Source of the DNA: Tupaia tana | Lineage: Eukaryota; Chordata; Mammalia; Scandentia; Tupaiidae | Length of the DNA: 64,000 bases | Reading direction: 5' to 3' | Assembly (NCBI GenBank): GCA_026018925.1 | Contig: JAKSZU010000003.1 | Coordinates: forward strand, 5,407,867 to 5,471,866 | Shown: one piece after another, positions 35,438 to 47,002 of the stretch | Layout of the letters: the number at the start of each line of letters is the position of its first letter | Position numbering within the stretch: position 1 is the first letter of the stretch | Notes under the pieces: generated by a model | Database searches by the model: none | What the model was told of the DNA's origin: nothing | The model's input: only the letters and a program-made list of their open reading frames with translations | Made by a program: the position numbers and the translations under genes

Positions 35438-35986
35438 GATGGACAATTAAAGGAAAATCCCATTTCCCACCAGGCACAAAGCAGGGGCTGCATTTAGCCT
35501 GGGCATGGCCTTCACACGCATCCGCTCGCCGTGGTGCCCCGGTGGCAGCGCTGCGGCGTCCGTGTGAGCGAGAGGACGCCTCAGAGTCAGCGCACACTTG
35601 TCCTTTGCTTCTCCAGAAGGCTGTGAGAGCAAACATACGGGCCTTTTTCAGCAGCGGCTCTGGGGCCTCTGAGCATGGACAGCGTTTCACTGTTGGCCCA
35701 GCGAAGGGCAAGGGGGTGCAGTCAGAAACTCCCCCGGAACAAAGCTAAGTCAAGTTTTTCTTTTTCGGAGAAATACAGACAGGAAGCAGAGATGGCAGTA
35801 GCGTGGGAACGTGCTGCCTGGCAAAAGCAGGCACAGGTCAGTCGAAGAAGGACTTCACAAAACAGAGTGGGGAGGAGACTGCCTTTTAAATAAACCCCCC
35901 CAGACCACGTCAGAAGATGGAGATGCATTCACAGATGTCCTGGTGAGTAGTGAATGCAGAAGAAAAGGCCACGTTCTCTTTCTTTT

Positions 35987-36245
35987 TAATTTTTTTTTTT
36001 TTTGAGAGATTTTTGCTATAGGGCGTGTGCACTTGGCGGAGAGACAGAGAGACAGAGAGACAGAAAGCGAGAAATCACCCCCCGGGGGACATGGCCACTC
36101 AGTGTTCCCTTCTCCATCCCCTCTTGGGATTTTGGGCAGGCACGCACACGCGGTGGTATGAGTTTAAGCCTTAGGGGTCCGTGACCCGATCGAGAGTTGA
36201 CTACGTGGGAGTCGAGCGATGTGACCATTCCGCCACCTGCTGGTC
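35987..36245 (-). repeat. SINE type A
   Basis: Minus-strand: T run, 'gagagatttttgctataggg' to 'ccgccacctgctggtcc'. Target repeats 'aggccacgttctc' and 'aggccacatttta'. Confidence 0.93.
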
Positions 36246-37009
36246 CAGGCCACATTTTATTTCTGGAATGGCGCTGCAGCCAGGCTGTGTGATGGAGGCT
36301 GATGTCTGAGCACCAGATTCTCCCACTCTTTAGCAAGTAAGGGGGTCCCCGGACAGCTCCGCAGGCATCAGAGAAAAGTTTCAGCCACCTTTACGCTCCA
36401 GCCCCTTCCCAGTCTTGCTATTCGGATTAAATTCCTGGTGGACGCGGAAGCTCACTGTCAGCCTGTAATTAGGAGATCTGGGCCTCCTCTCTCGCTTCTT
36501 TCTGCGTTTACTACCTACGAGTGGGCAGCAGTCTAACGAGATAGACAGGCTCCTCGTCTGTCTACTCCAGAAACCACCTGGTGAAATGCTACAAACGTGC
36601 AGTTCTAGGAGCCAGTGCCAACGGCTGTGGGTTCGTTTGAAATTGTTTTACTGGGACACGTTTCTCACGCGTGTGTCTGGATCACCCTAAGTCATGCTAT
36701 GTCCGCTGAGTTCTCAGCTCTGACACCCAATCAGATCAGACACAGTTGGTGGCAAATAATTTGTGCAAATGTCATTTTTAGTCTTCGAATACTCTTCGGG
36801 GGGCTGGGAGGATGCACTGAACAACTCTTTGAAGGTGCTCTGGGATCCCAGGGCACGCTTTCCCACCATTCTTTGACTCTCGGATTGCTTATTCTTATGT
36901 ACAACTAGAGACAGGCGTCTGAATGTGGGTTTTGTAAAGCAAAGGCAGGTGCTTTGCCGTTCTGTCCTCACAGCCCACCGTGGTGGGTCTCCGCCCTGGA
37001 AACCGGGGG

Positions 37010-37130
37010 CTTGGATTCAGGCCGGCCAGCTGATGCTCGTTGAGCGCAGCCCACGCGCTATTTGACTTAATTCGCGAGCCGGCCCTGCAGAGGAGGTGCT
37101 AGCCTCTCCATTCCGCAGGGGGGCAATCAA
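37010..37130 (-). repeat. Possible MIR/L2 remnant
   Basis: 'ccctgcagaggaggtgctag' and 'tctccattccgcagggggg' resemble the reversed MIR/L2 segment that includes 'gaggtaggtac' and 'cccattttacagatg'. Weak. Confidence 0.35.
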
Positions 37131-37452
37131 AGTTTAGAACAGTATCATTGGCTTGGTACTCGAGACATGATTTAATTCAAGACCTACCCTTTTTAAGTTA
37201 GTGTATTTTTTCCGTGCATGGAAGAGAGAGCAGGAGGGGTTTACGAAGAGAGGAGGACCCCCTGGCATCCCAACGGCGTGCTCGCCCCCGGCCTCACGGA
37301 GCCCTGCACACCGGTGCAGCGTGCCCAGGGAGCCGGGAACACTTCCACGCGGATGTGCATTGCAGAGTGTAACACTGCCACTGCGTCACCTTTGGAGTCC
37401 ACGTTCTTTCCGCTTTGCTAGACGGGACCCCCAGTTAAGAATTACATTAACT

Positions 37453-37600
37453 GGGGCTGGCACGTGGCTTGGTGGTTAAGGCACGGGCCACATGGCCAAC
37501 CGCACTTTCTCACTTTCCCTCTCTCTTTCTGTCTCTCTCTGGTCAAATTAAATAATAATGATAATGTTAATAAATAAAATTAAAATATTTTTTTAAATAA
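37453..37600 (+). repeat. SINE type B, internally deleted
   Basis: ggggctggcacgtggcttgg head, then directly 'ccacatggccaaccgcactt' and the CT tract. The B box is gone. A/T tail follows. Confidence 0.88.
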
Positions 37601-38208
37601 TCACATTTATTGATACCAGCCTGAGGACGGACTGTACCAGGCAGCACGTTGGCATGAGGCTCACAATCTGATCTGCTCAACAGTCAGACGACTAGTAAAA
37701 AGGGACTTTGTAAAGTTCAGGGAGAAAATAGATTAAATTCTGACTTTATTTGGGTACAAAAAAGCTTTGCAATCCATTCAGGCTCACACATTTCCTGAGT
37801 AGTACGCACATCGCTTCTCTGGGTAAACTCGGGAACGTTTCCTTTTCAGAAGCGAAGTCGGCAACGTCCTCTTTAGTACTCCTTTCTGTCCGTGGCACGT
37901 TGTCCAGTATCGGGCTGGATACGGAAAAGGCTAGGGGACAGTGACAAGGCACAGCAATCCCTTTACCCCAAGTACCTGGCAAGAATTCCCCTTCCTGAAC
38001 TCCAGATCACTGTGCTGCTTTTAGCACCTGAGTTGCTGCGCACCTGCCTCCCGAGCCCGTCAGAGCCGGCCATGTCAGTGTCACCTCTGTTCTGGTGGCC
38101 GCCGTTCTGTGCCACCTCACGGGTGGGAGAGCCTGTGGCAATCCGAACACAGGCGCCATGAGTCTGTTTAAAGAAACTGATGCACCAGTTAAGATGGGGA
38201 TGGTGAGG

Positions 38209-38486
38209 AACCAGCAGATAATGTAATGATTACGTAGTTAGATTCTCACAGAGTCGACAGTGGTTCGAGTCCTGGACCTGGTGGCTTAAAACTCACACCA
38301 GGCATGTGTGCGTGCGTGCCCAAGATCCTGAGAGGACAGTGGAGGAAAAGGGATTGCGATGTGGCCATCCCCCAGGGGGTGATTTCTCACTTTCTGTCTC
38401 TATCTCTCTGTGTGTTTCTGGTGAACACACATGCCCTATAGCAAAAATCTTTCTCTAAAAAAAATAATAATTAAAAAAATATTTTT
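38209..38486 (+). repeat. SINE type A
   Basis: Full copy, aggaaccagcagataatgta to 'ccctatagcaaaaatctttc'. Target repeats are 'atggggatggtgag' and 'atggggatagtgag'. Confidence 0.94.
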
Positions 38487-38551
38487 ATGGGGATAGTGAG
38501 AAAAGATTCTGAGTTTCTGGGGATCATGAAACTTTTTTTTTTAATCTTGAT

Positions 38552-39021
38552 TTTTTTTTTTTTTAAAGAATTATTTTAGGGACCAGCAGTTGGCGTAATG
38601 GCTACGTTGCTGGACTCCCATGTAATCGACTGCAGTTCGAGTCCCAGTGGCTTAAGCTCACGCCGAGCACGTGTGCATGCATGCCCAGGATCCTGAGAGG
38701 AGAATGGAGGAGAAGGGATTGTGGCATGGTCATTTCCCTGGGGGGGGGGGGGGGATTTCTCATTTTCTGTATCTCTGTCTCTCTCTGTCTTTCTGGTGAG
38801 CACACATGCCCTATAGCAAAAAATCCTCTCTAAAAAAAAATTAATTAAAAAGAAAAAAAAAAAAGAATTATTTTATTTAACTTTATTTATTTAAATTTGA
38901 CCAGCAAGGGACAGAGAGAGAGAGAGAAAGTGAAAAAGCAAGCCACCAGGTCCGTAACTCAAACCATGGTCATCCATCTGAGAGTCCAGTACCCTTACCC
39001 ACCATACCACCTGCCAGCCCC
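38552..39021 (-). repeat. SINE type B, split by a type A copy
   Basis: The reversed tail lies at 38552-38578 and resumes at 38863, with the purine tract and head ending 'ataccacctgccagcccc' at 39021. Outer target repeats are 'aatcttgatttt' and 'aatcttggttgt'. Confidence 0.85.
38579..38862 (+). repeat. SINE type A, nested in type B
   Basis: Full copy with a G run inside the body (38741-38755). Target repeat 'aagaattatttta' is identical on both sides. Confidence 0.95.
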
Positions 39022-39570
39022 AAGAAAATCTTGGTTGTTAAAGAAAGGGAAAAAAGAAAGAAACCCCCCCCCCACTTGAAACACTGTTTCAGACCGTGAT
39101 GGGAAAGCAGTAGTCTTCGCAACTTGAATTTCAAGTCGCATTGTTTTTAGGAGAGTTATAGAACAGAAGAGAAGGCCCAGGCTAGGCCACGGCTTTTGAA
39201 CTGAAGGCAACAAAAAGGTGTTGGCAAAGGCCGGAGGTAAACAGCCACTGCCTTCGAGAAGCGCCCGGGCGGTGTTTACAACCACACCTGCTCTCTGTGG
39301 CTCTCTGCCCCCATAAAGACTTCATTGATGTAGTTACGGGCTTTTCTTTGATGACCGCGTCTATGTGTAATTATTCTTCTTAGAAAACGCACTCTCAGCT
39401 GAGGGGGCCGTGGGGATTCTAGCTTGAAGGCACCCGCCCCTCCGAAGGCAAGGCTGTGAATTAGCTCAACAGTCAGTGCCAGGGCCTGGGTTTTCCACCT
39501 CTGAGTTTGCCTGTGGGATCCTTAAACAGGAGCAGAGTTCCAAAACCCAAGATGAACCACAGCCTCTATG

Positions 39571-40350
39571 AAGACTGGTAAGCACCCCTCCTGCTCCCCA
39601 CCCCTCCTGCCCCCCGTTCTCCTATGTGAGACTGGCCCCTAAGACACCCCCTCCTGCCCCCCGTTCTCCTATGTGAGACTGGTAAGCGCCCCTCCTGCCC
39701 CCCGTTCTCCTATGTGAGACCCTGGTAAGCCCCCTCCCCCCCCGTTCTCCTATGTGAGACTGGTAAGCGCCCCTCCTGCCCCCCGTTCTCCTATGTGAGA
39801 CTGGTAAGCGCCCCTCCTGCCCCCCCGTTCTCCTATGTGAGACTGGTAAGCGCCCCTCCTGCCCCCCCCTTCTCCTATGTGAGACTGGTAAGCGCCCCTC
39901 CTGCCCCCCGTTCTCCTATGTGAGACTGGTAAGCGCCCCCTCCTGCCCCCCGTTCTCCTATGTGAGACTGGTAAGCGCCCCTCCTGCCCTCCGTTCTCCT
40001 ATGTGAGACTGGTAAGCGCCCCTCCTGCCCCCCGTTCTCCTATGTGAGACTGGTAAGCCCCCTCCTGCCCCCCGTTCTCCTATGTGAGACTGGTAAGCTC
40101 CTGCCCCCCGTTCTCCTATGTGAGACTGGTAAGCCCCCTCCTGCCCCCCGTTCTCCTATGTGAGACTGGTAAGCACCCCTCCTGCCCCCCGTTCTCCTAT
40201 GTGAGACTGGTAAGCACCCCTCCTGCCCCCCGTTCTCCTATGTGAGACTGGTAAGCACCCCTCCTACCCTCCGTTCTCCTATGTGAGACTGGTAAGCACC
40301 CCTCCTGCCCCCCGTTCTCCTATGTGAGACTGGTAAGCGCCCCCTCCTGG
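39571..40350 (+). repeat. Minisatellite, unit about 41 bp, with 18 splice-donor-like sites
   Basis: The unit contains 'ctcctgccccccgttctcct' followed by 'atgtgagactggtaagc'. I count 18 occurrences of ggtaagc on the + strand, the sense strand of PRKAG2, plus one copy near 39633 where the word is broken. Unit length varies by a few bases, mostly in the C run. The flanks are unique sequence. Confidence 0.97.
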
Positions 40351-40698
40351 CTCCTATTCTCCCAGGCTCTCAAAATGCTGGCCTGGCCTTCTGGCCTGTC
40401 CCCATGGCCGTCCACCCAGGCAGGGGAGTTCTCTTTAGAGAAGGGACTCCGGGCACTGAAGACCATGACTGGCTGCCGTAGTCGGGGTCGGCCCTCCGGC
40501 CCTCAGAGCACCCAGACCTCCCAGCCTGGCTCCTCGGGGCCTCGCTCCAGAGTACACAGCTGTGGAAAGCAGCGGGCGTTGGGGAAAAGCTCCTACAAGA
40601 GACACAACGGAAAACAGGGAACGGGAAACGGGTCCGAGGAAGGCAGGGGAGGGACAGGCACTGCAGCCAAGATCTGAGAGCAGAATGGCACGCGCGTG

Positions 40699-40768
40699 TC
40701 GGGCCGTCGGGAAAGATGTGAGATGTGTTTTCTGTTGAACAACGCGTCATGACTTTCCCTACGACCCT
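40699..40768. mobile_element. mariner-type MITE, copy 3, diverged
   Basis: 'tcgggccgtcgggaaag', 'atgtgttttctgttg' and 'gcgtcatgactttccctacg' follow copies 1 and 2 in order. The TA at the left edge is lost. Confidence 0.75.
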
Positions 40769-40952
40769 ACACACACAAACACACCATCCTTTTTCTTCTC
40801 TCTCTCTCCCACCCTGGGGTGTGCATGTACTCAACGGCAAAACTACTAAATACATAGTCTCTGGGTCTTTCCCTTCCTCTTCTCCACTCCTCCTGGCAAA
40901 TTATACCAATAAAAAGGAGAAACCGAAGTCATTCTTAGAAGATGTACGTTTT

Positions 40953-41236
40953 TTTTATTTTATTATTATTTTTTTTTTGGAGAGTTTTTTTTTTTGCTGT
41001 AGGGTGCGTGTGTTCGCCAGAGAGACAGAGAGAGACATAGAGACAGAAAGCAAGAAATCACCCCCCAGGGGGGATGGCCACGCCGCAATCCCTTCTCCTC
41101 CATTCTCCTCTCGGGATCTTGGGCACGCACGCACACGCGCCCGGCGTGAGTTTTAAGCCACCAGGTCCGGGACGCGAACCGCGGTCGACTATGTGGGAGT
41201 CCAGCGACATAGCCATTACGCTAACTGCTGGTTCCC
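40953..41236 (-). repeat. SINE type A
   Basis: Full minus-strand copy, one of the best preserved, with the B box intact (reversed as gggacgcgaacc). Target repeats 'aagatgtacgtttt' and 'aagatgtatgtttt'. Confidence 0.96.
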
Positions 41237-41444
41237 AAGATGTATGTTTTGATGTAGGCAGCTACTTCTCAATTTATGAGTAGCTGCTGTGTCCCCGGTT
41301 CACCCTAATCCGTCCTAAGTAGCTACATGGCACTATACATCGTAAAGACAGATCTCAGAAGTCCCCAGAGCCGGGTGTGGAAGACCACGAGGGTATCAGC
41401 AGGCCCTTTACTTTCAGCGTGGACACTGTGCTTCCTTTCGATCT

Positions 41445-41692
41445 TTTTTTATTTTTAAGAGAAATTTTTGCTATCGAGCGCATGCGCTCACCAGAGAGAC
41501 AGAAAGAGAGAAATCACCCCCCGGGGGGGGGTGGCCACGCCACAATCCCTTCTCCTCCATTCTCCTCTCAGGATCTTGGGCACACACGCACACATGCCAG
41601 GTATGAGTTTTAAGCCACCGGGCCCGGGACTCGAACCGCAGTTGACTGTATGCGAGTCCAGCAACATAATTATTACACCGTCTGCTGGTCCC
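41445..41692 (-). repeat. SINE type A
   Basis: Full minus-strand copy. Flanks 'cctttcgatctttt' and 'cctttcagtcttta' are the target repeats. Confidence 0.94.
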
Positions 41693-42224
41693 TCCTTTCA
41701 GTCTTTATGCAGGACAGAACAGAACAACAGTGGAAGGATTCGCCTCAATAATCTCTGTAACGTTTTGCCTCCTTACGGCCAGAGCGTCCATAAATGAAGG
41801 GATTATAAAGGCTGGAAGACGTGTGTGCGGTGTTCTGGGAGGGAAGTGAGCGGTTTGGCGGGGCAGGGCGGGCCCGTGGAGAGATGTCCTTGTGCAGGAA
41901 AGTGTTCCAAACAGGCCTCGGAAATGGAAATACTGCACGCTTCAGAGTCTGTGGCTTGAACGCAGTAAGAACTGGAAGCTTAACTAAACTTGAGCAATGC
42001 TTATTTTTTATTTGCAAAGTACTGTGAGACAAATGGGAGGGCAGTCGACCTAAGAGAATGTAAGTATTTTGCTGCCTGTGAGTCATGCTAACCACGGAGT
42101 TCTAATGAAATAGCAAAAAGCAAAAGCAAAAAAATTGAATTTATCTGGGAAGGGCAAGAGACATCCGTGTTTCAGACCCTGACCCATGTGCTCCTGGGAA
42201 GCAGAATTTGAAGGGAACAAGGTG

Positions 42225-42366
42225 TCCGGCTGAACCTGTGCATGTATATATAGGGTCCTCACTTCACACTGCACATGTATGTATAGGGTCCCCACTTCAC
42301 ACCTGTACTTGTATGTATAGGGTCCCCACTTCACACCTGTGCGTGTATGTATCAAGGTCCCCACTT
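42225..42366. repeat. Tandem repeat, about 40-bp unit, four copies
   Basis: 'tgtatgtatagggtcccc' plus 'acttcacacctgtg' repeat four times. The last copy is altered (tatcaaggtccccacttt). Confidence 0.93.
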
Positions 42367-42439
42367 TATATCTTCTGTGCCAGTTTCTGGTGTACCAGAC
42401 ATGTTCACTCGACAGATACTTCATGAACTACCTACCGCA

Positions 42440-43260
42440 GTTCTAGGCCGAGAGCGTATTTGCTGAATGACTGACTGTCTTCAAAAGCTTACTATTGCCT
42501 GCCGTTTTGGAAGTTACAAGATAATTTAACATAGGGAATCTGGACAAAGAGGACTTTTTGGGTTAATCTATTCGCTTCACCTCTTTATTTAATTAAACAC
42601 TTCCTTGGAAACAGGTTTTCCAGCTGCCTTGTTTAACCTTAGAAAATGGTTGCCACTGGCTCCAGAAAGATACATTAAAATAAATGCCATTTCAAGGAAG
42701 TCATAAATAAATATTGGAAAACTAGCTCTATTTTGTAGCATCCAAAAGTGTTACTTGGAAAAGTATCAACGTGAACAAACCTTTTCCCCAAATATATTGA
42801 TTAAAATTAATCAGATGAATTAATAGTTATGGTACTAGCTAAGTTATAGTTTTGAGCTTTTTTTTTTTTTATCAAATTTCTACACCACTTTAAAAAGTCA
42901 ATTGTTTTCACTTAACAGAAACTAAAAGTGTCAGCAGTGGCGAGAGCCGGCGAGGTGCTCGGCCCGGGCCAGGCCAGGCTGGCTGGGTGGGTGAGTGGGT
43001 GAGCTGTGACCTCATCCCCAGAGGGATGCCATGAGAATGAATGTGCTACTATTAATTTTCAGCACATGTTTTTTCTTCAAAAGGTCAATTCCAACACTCA
43101 AGGGAAAATGTCTGTAATCATGTCTAAATAGGAAGGAGGGCCAAGGGAAACGTGAGTACACAGAATGAAATAACCTCGAACCCACTTATGTTATTAAAGT
43201 CAGCTATTCACCCACGCGTTCAATCGGCTTGCTAATAATGAGCTGTTCCCCTCACGTTTT
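42440..43260. other. Repeat-free AT-rich segment, candidate conserved non-coding DNA
   Basis: No SINE, LINE or tandem repeat is visible. It carries several TAAT-type words, such as 'ttatttaattaaacactt' and 'attaaaattaatcagatg', and little CpG. It contrasts with the SINE-dense neighbourhood. Function is not shown by the sequence. Confidence 0.35.
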
Positions 43261-44574
43261 TGGGTGTCTTCGGCCAGACGCAGGAAGACAAGGGTGACAG
43301 AAGAGTCGTTCTTCCCCTCCGAAGGGTTCACGGGATTTAGAGGGGACAGAAGGAGCAAACCCCACTCGGGTGTGCAGAGTGCCTTCTGGGAGGATGGCGG
43401 TTCAGAGAAGCAGTCAACCAGGCAAGGTGTGAGAGAGGGTGAGCGGCAGGAATGGAAGGGAGGGAGGGGAGGAGAGAAGATTCCGGAAAGGCTTCCTGGT
43501 GAAGACTGAGCTGAGCCTGAAGGGGAAGAGTGACGGGAGTAGGAGGAGCCAGAGTGTGCGCAGACTTCGCAGCAGGGAGCGGGGGTGCGGCGTACCGGGG
43601 GACACGCACCAAGCCTCCCGTGTGAGGGCAGGAGACAGCGGAGCTATCCGTCGTCCCCATCCTGCTCTCGGCGAGGAGTTTGCACACAGATCCTCGAGGT
43701 CCTGAGAGTCGTCGAAGGGTTCTAAGGGCAGCCCGTGATTAAGAGGCCACTGTGGCCACAGGCTGGGAGAGGGCAGGGCTGGAGGGATGCCGGCTGCTCC
43801 GCCAGCCAGGCAGAGATCGCGAAGCCTGAAAGAAGGTGGGTGTGGTGGAGCGGGGACAGGTGGGTGGCCTCAGAGTAGACCAGGTGAGAGGACTGGGAGC
43901 AGTTTCAGGTGGACGAGTTGGAAGTGTCTGTAGAAACCCAGGTGCGGGTGAGGAGGTGAGCGGAGGGCGCTGGGCTCTGGGCTGGGACTGAGGCCTCAGC
44001 AGTGAGCAGGGTGGGGTGAGGGAGAGTGCTGGGGGAGCAGGGACGGAATGCTTGTGAGTCTGGGCCCCCCCAGGCGTTTCTCACCTACTTTACCCCTTGG
44101 AGGACACCCTCCAGAGCCCAGCTGGCAGGGGGTGCAGAGAGCTGCGTTTGGAACCCTGAATTATTCAGGAGTTCCTTATCCGGCACTTAAGGCTGATTTA
44201 TTTCTTGAAGTAGCTTTTTTTTTTTTTTAAGACAGCGAATTCACATCCGACCTCAGTGGATAAAGGAGTGCTTTTTTGGCAGTCATTTTATGATTGTCAG
44301 ACTGAGGTTTTCTCTTCCAATAGTCATGCAAAACACTGTAAGCATTATGCCACATCTGAAGACACTTGTGTAAGACAAACCTTAATAGTTTAGCATTTTT
44401 CACCCACCAAAAAGTCACACTTGCCTGGATTTCAGGCATTCTTTCTAGAAAGTTCTACTCAGGGCCTCCAGTTCTCTCCCCATACACTAGGCCCAGAAAC
44501 CCCAGACTGACTTCAGAGGTAGCAGCAGGCAGGCTGAGAGGTCCCTGTGGTGAAACTGCTCTAGGCAACCTGGC

Positions 44575-44745
44575 ACCCCTCTGCTGTGGTGCGCCCCCCT
44601 GCAGTGGCACATCCCTCTGCCATGGCGCACCCCTCTGCCGTGGCATGCCCCCTGCCATGGTGCACCCCCCCTGCCATGGCGTGCCCCTCTGCCGTGGCAC
44701 ACCCCTCTGTCATGGCATGCCCCCTGCCATGGTGCACCCATGGAG
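44575..44745. repeat. Tandem repeat of about 17-18 bp
   Basis: About nine or ten short units of the form 'cccctctgccatggcgcac' with alternating gtggcat, catggtg and cgtggca variants. Dense in CCATGG. Confidence 0.93.
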
Positions 44746-44939
44746 TGCTCCCTGGGGAGACAGATCTGGATTATCAAGAGGGCTTTGGGCTGCATCTGCC
44801 ATGCCTGGAAGCTAGACAGCACACAGCAGTAAAATGTGATGCCCGGCCAGGCTGACCCACTTGGGAAGGTTCCGGAGTGTCCAGAGACCTCCCTGCTTAC
44901 ACCTGGCACCAGTTGCCCGTGGCCCGCGCTGGTGGGGGC

Positions 44940-44976
44940 TGGGGCTGGGTTGAATATCAGGATCCTGTTGGGAGGG

Positions 44977-45021
<45 letters not shown>

Positions 45022-45056
45022 GCTCATGGCGGAAGTAAATAAATAAACTTTAATAA
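44940..45056 (+). repeat. SINE type D, 3' part, with (TC)n
   Basis: 'gatcctgttgggagggctg', then pure (TC)n at 44979-45014, 'ctcatggcggaagtaaat' and an 'aaataaactttaataa' tail. Confidence 0.65.
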
Positions 45057-45809
45057 GTATCCGGGGCTGGACTGGGAGAGGAGATGGTAGCACACATGCT
45101 AGGCCCTCCTCCCCACTCCTCCCCTCTCTCCCCCCTAGCCTGGCTCTCCTTGCCTGCCTGAAATAGCTCCAATTAAGTCTGGCATCAGTTTGCCGAGACT
45201 TTATGAAAACATCACCATGAAAGGGCACTGCCTGGCCACCAGCTTTAAATTATTTGTGCTAAAGATGGATTCTCTGCTCTGACCCTGTGACCATGTATGA
45301 ACACACCTGGGAAGCTTCGCATGTCCTCCAAGTCCTGAGATTGACTTACAGTGTTCAGAAAACAGTTGCATCCACTTTCTCTGTTGCAGAATTCTGGGAC
45401 TGTCCTCCTAAGACTTACTAAGTGCAAACCTGTAGAAGTCCATTCAACCTCACCAGCACACTACATAGAAACGTTTGGGTTTTAGGTGACACCTGCACCC
45501 CTAATGTGAAGTAGAGCAGCATACCACATTCATTCGCCTCGATTCTGTTCTCCGCCACTTCGGTAGCAATGGTTATGCACCGTGCTTGTTTGCAGACCGG
45601 TTTGCAGAAGCATAGCCTCCGGAGGTGCAGGCGCCCCAGCCATCAGCCTGCTGGGTGAACAGACTGCGTGCCTGACCATGGAGCACCAGTTAGGGACTCC
45701 TTTGTTAATTGTGCTAAAACTACTGCAAGAAGAATGTGTGGACTTTTTACAGCAGAATAAAAGACACTTCTACTGGGTACCACCACATTTTCTTTTCTTT
45801 CCTTTTTAC

Positions 45810-46318
45810 TTTTTCCTTAATTTTCCAGAGGGCTCATGCATTTGCCAGAGACAGAGAGAGAGGGAGAATGGAATGTGGCTTCACCCCAATCCCTCCTCCT
45901 CCACCTCTCCATCTGGTCAGGATTTGGGGGCATGCATATGCACTTGGCATGTCTTTTTTCTTTTTTGGGGGGGGCTTTCTTTTTCTTTTTTATAATTTTG
46001 CTGTAGAGGCTGTGTGCTTTCTAGAGAGAGAGAAAGTGAGGAAACACTTCCTCCCTAAGGGGAACAGACATGCCACAATCCCTTCTCCTCCACTCTCCTC
46101 TCAGGGTTCTCAGCATGCATATATGCGCCTGGCATGTCTTCCAAGCTGCCAGGTCTGGGACTCGAACTGTGCAGTTGGCCATGTGGGATCCAGCCTCCCC
46201 AGTCACCATGTCACCAGCTGGCCTAGTATGTCTTTCAAACTCCTGGGGCCAGGACCCGAACCATATGGTCTGCCAAATGGGATCTGATTCCCTAACCACT
46301 GGACCATGGGAGCAATCC
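45810..46318 (-). repeat. SINE type C, split by another SINE
   Basis: The left part (45810-45956) holds the reversed tail and body. The right part (from 46226, 'tagtatgtctttcaaactcc') holds the reversed head to 'aaccactggaccatggg'. The break is flanked by 'tggcatgtcttttt' and 'tagtatgtctttca'. Confidence 0.85.
45960..46225 (-). repeat. SINE type A/C, nested
   Basis: Full minus-strand copy inside the copy above: 'aattttgctgtagaggctgt' to 'catgtcaccagctggcc'. Confidence 0.9.
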
Positions 46319-46536
46319 AAACTTATTTTTATAAACCTTTTTTTCTTAGATAATCGTATATTCATGTGTACTTACAAGAAATAAACTTTCATCCTTTACT
46401 AAGTTTTTTCCAAGGGTCACATCTCACAGAACTGTGCAGAGCAGGAGAAAGGACAACCCTCAGGCCTTGCTGGTGAAGTGAGAGCGGCGTGGCCACTGTG
46501 GAAGACAGGGTGGCCGTTCCTCAGAGTGTTAAGGCA

Positions 46537-46800
46537 GAGGCCCAGCTGCATGGCGAGGGCTGCTGAGATACTGCTGCCCCACAGGCTGGGCCACATAGGA
46601 GGCCCAGGTTCAATTCCCAGTCCAACCTAAAGGCCAGGCATGGTAGTGCACCGCGGGAGGCTGAGTCGGGGGCGCTGTGAGCTCGAGGCCGGCCTGGGTA
46701 GTAGCAGGACTCTCCTGAAAAGAGCGGGGGTGAGAGTGCGCGTCCTGTCGTCTTGGCTGGAGGCTGAGGGGAGCGAGCGCAGCAGGGTGGGGCCTTGTCT
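46537..46800 (+). repeat. Chimeric tRNA/7SL SINE, copy 1
   Basis: A tRNA-like head with B box 'ggttcaattcccag' (near 46608-46621) is followed by linker 'tccaacctaaa'. The 7SL (Alu-like) part then begins 'ggccaggcatggtagtgcac' and continues 'gggaggctgag' and 'gagctcgaggccggcctggg'. The usual 'gcctgtaatcccagcact' is missing. It sits inside the L1. Confidence 0.75.
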
Positions 46801-47002
46801 TTATAAACAAGTACAGAGTTGCCCTGTGACCCGGCGATTCCACCACTAGGTGTACACCCGAGAGATGTGAACGCCTGTGTCCACACGGACTCTCGGGTAC
46901 GAATGTTCACAGCAACGTGATTGTAATAGCAAAAGGGAGAGACTACTGGGACGCCATGCGCTGATGAGTGGGGAGACCAAATGGTGTTTCCACGCCACGG
47001 GG

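Noticed and set aside
39571..40350. CRISPR array
   Set aside because: Units are contiguous with no unique spacers, and this is mammalian DNA. It is a minisatellite.
43264..43705. Open frames in a purine-rich stretch
   Set aside because: No splice signals or recognisable protein. It looks like an old degraded interspersed repeat.
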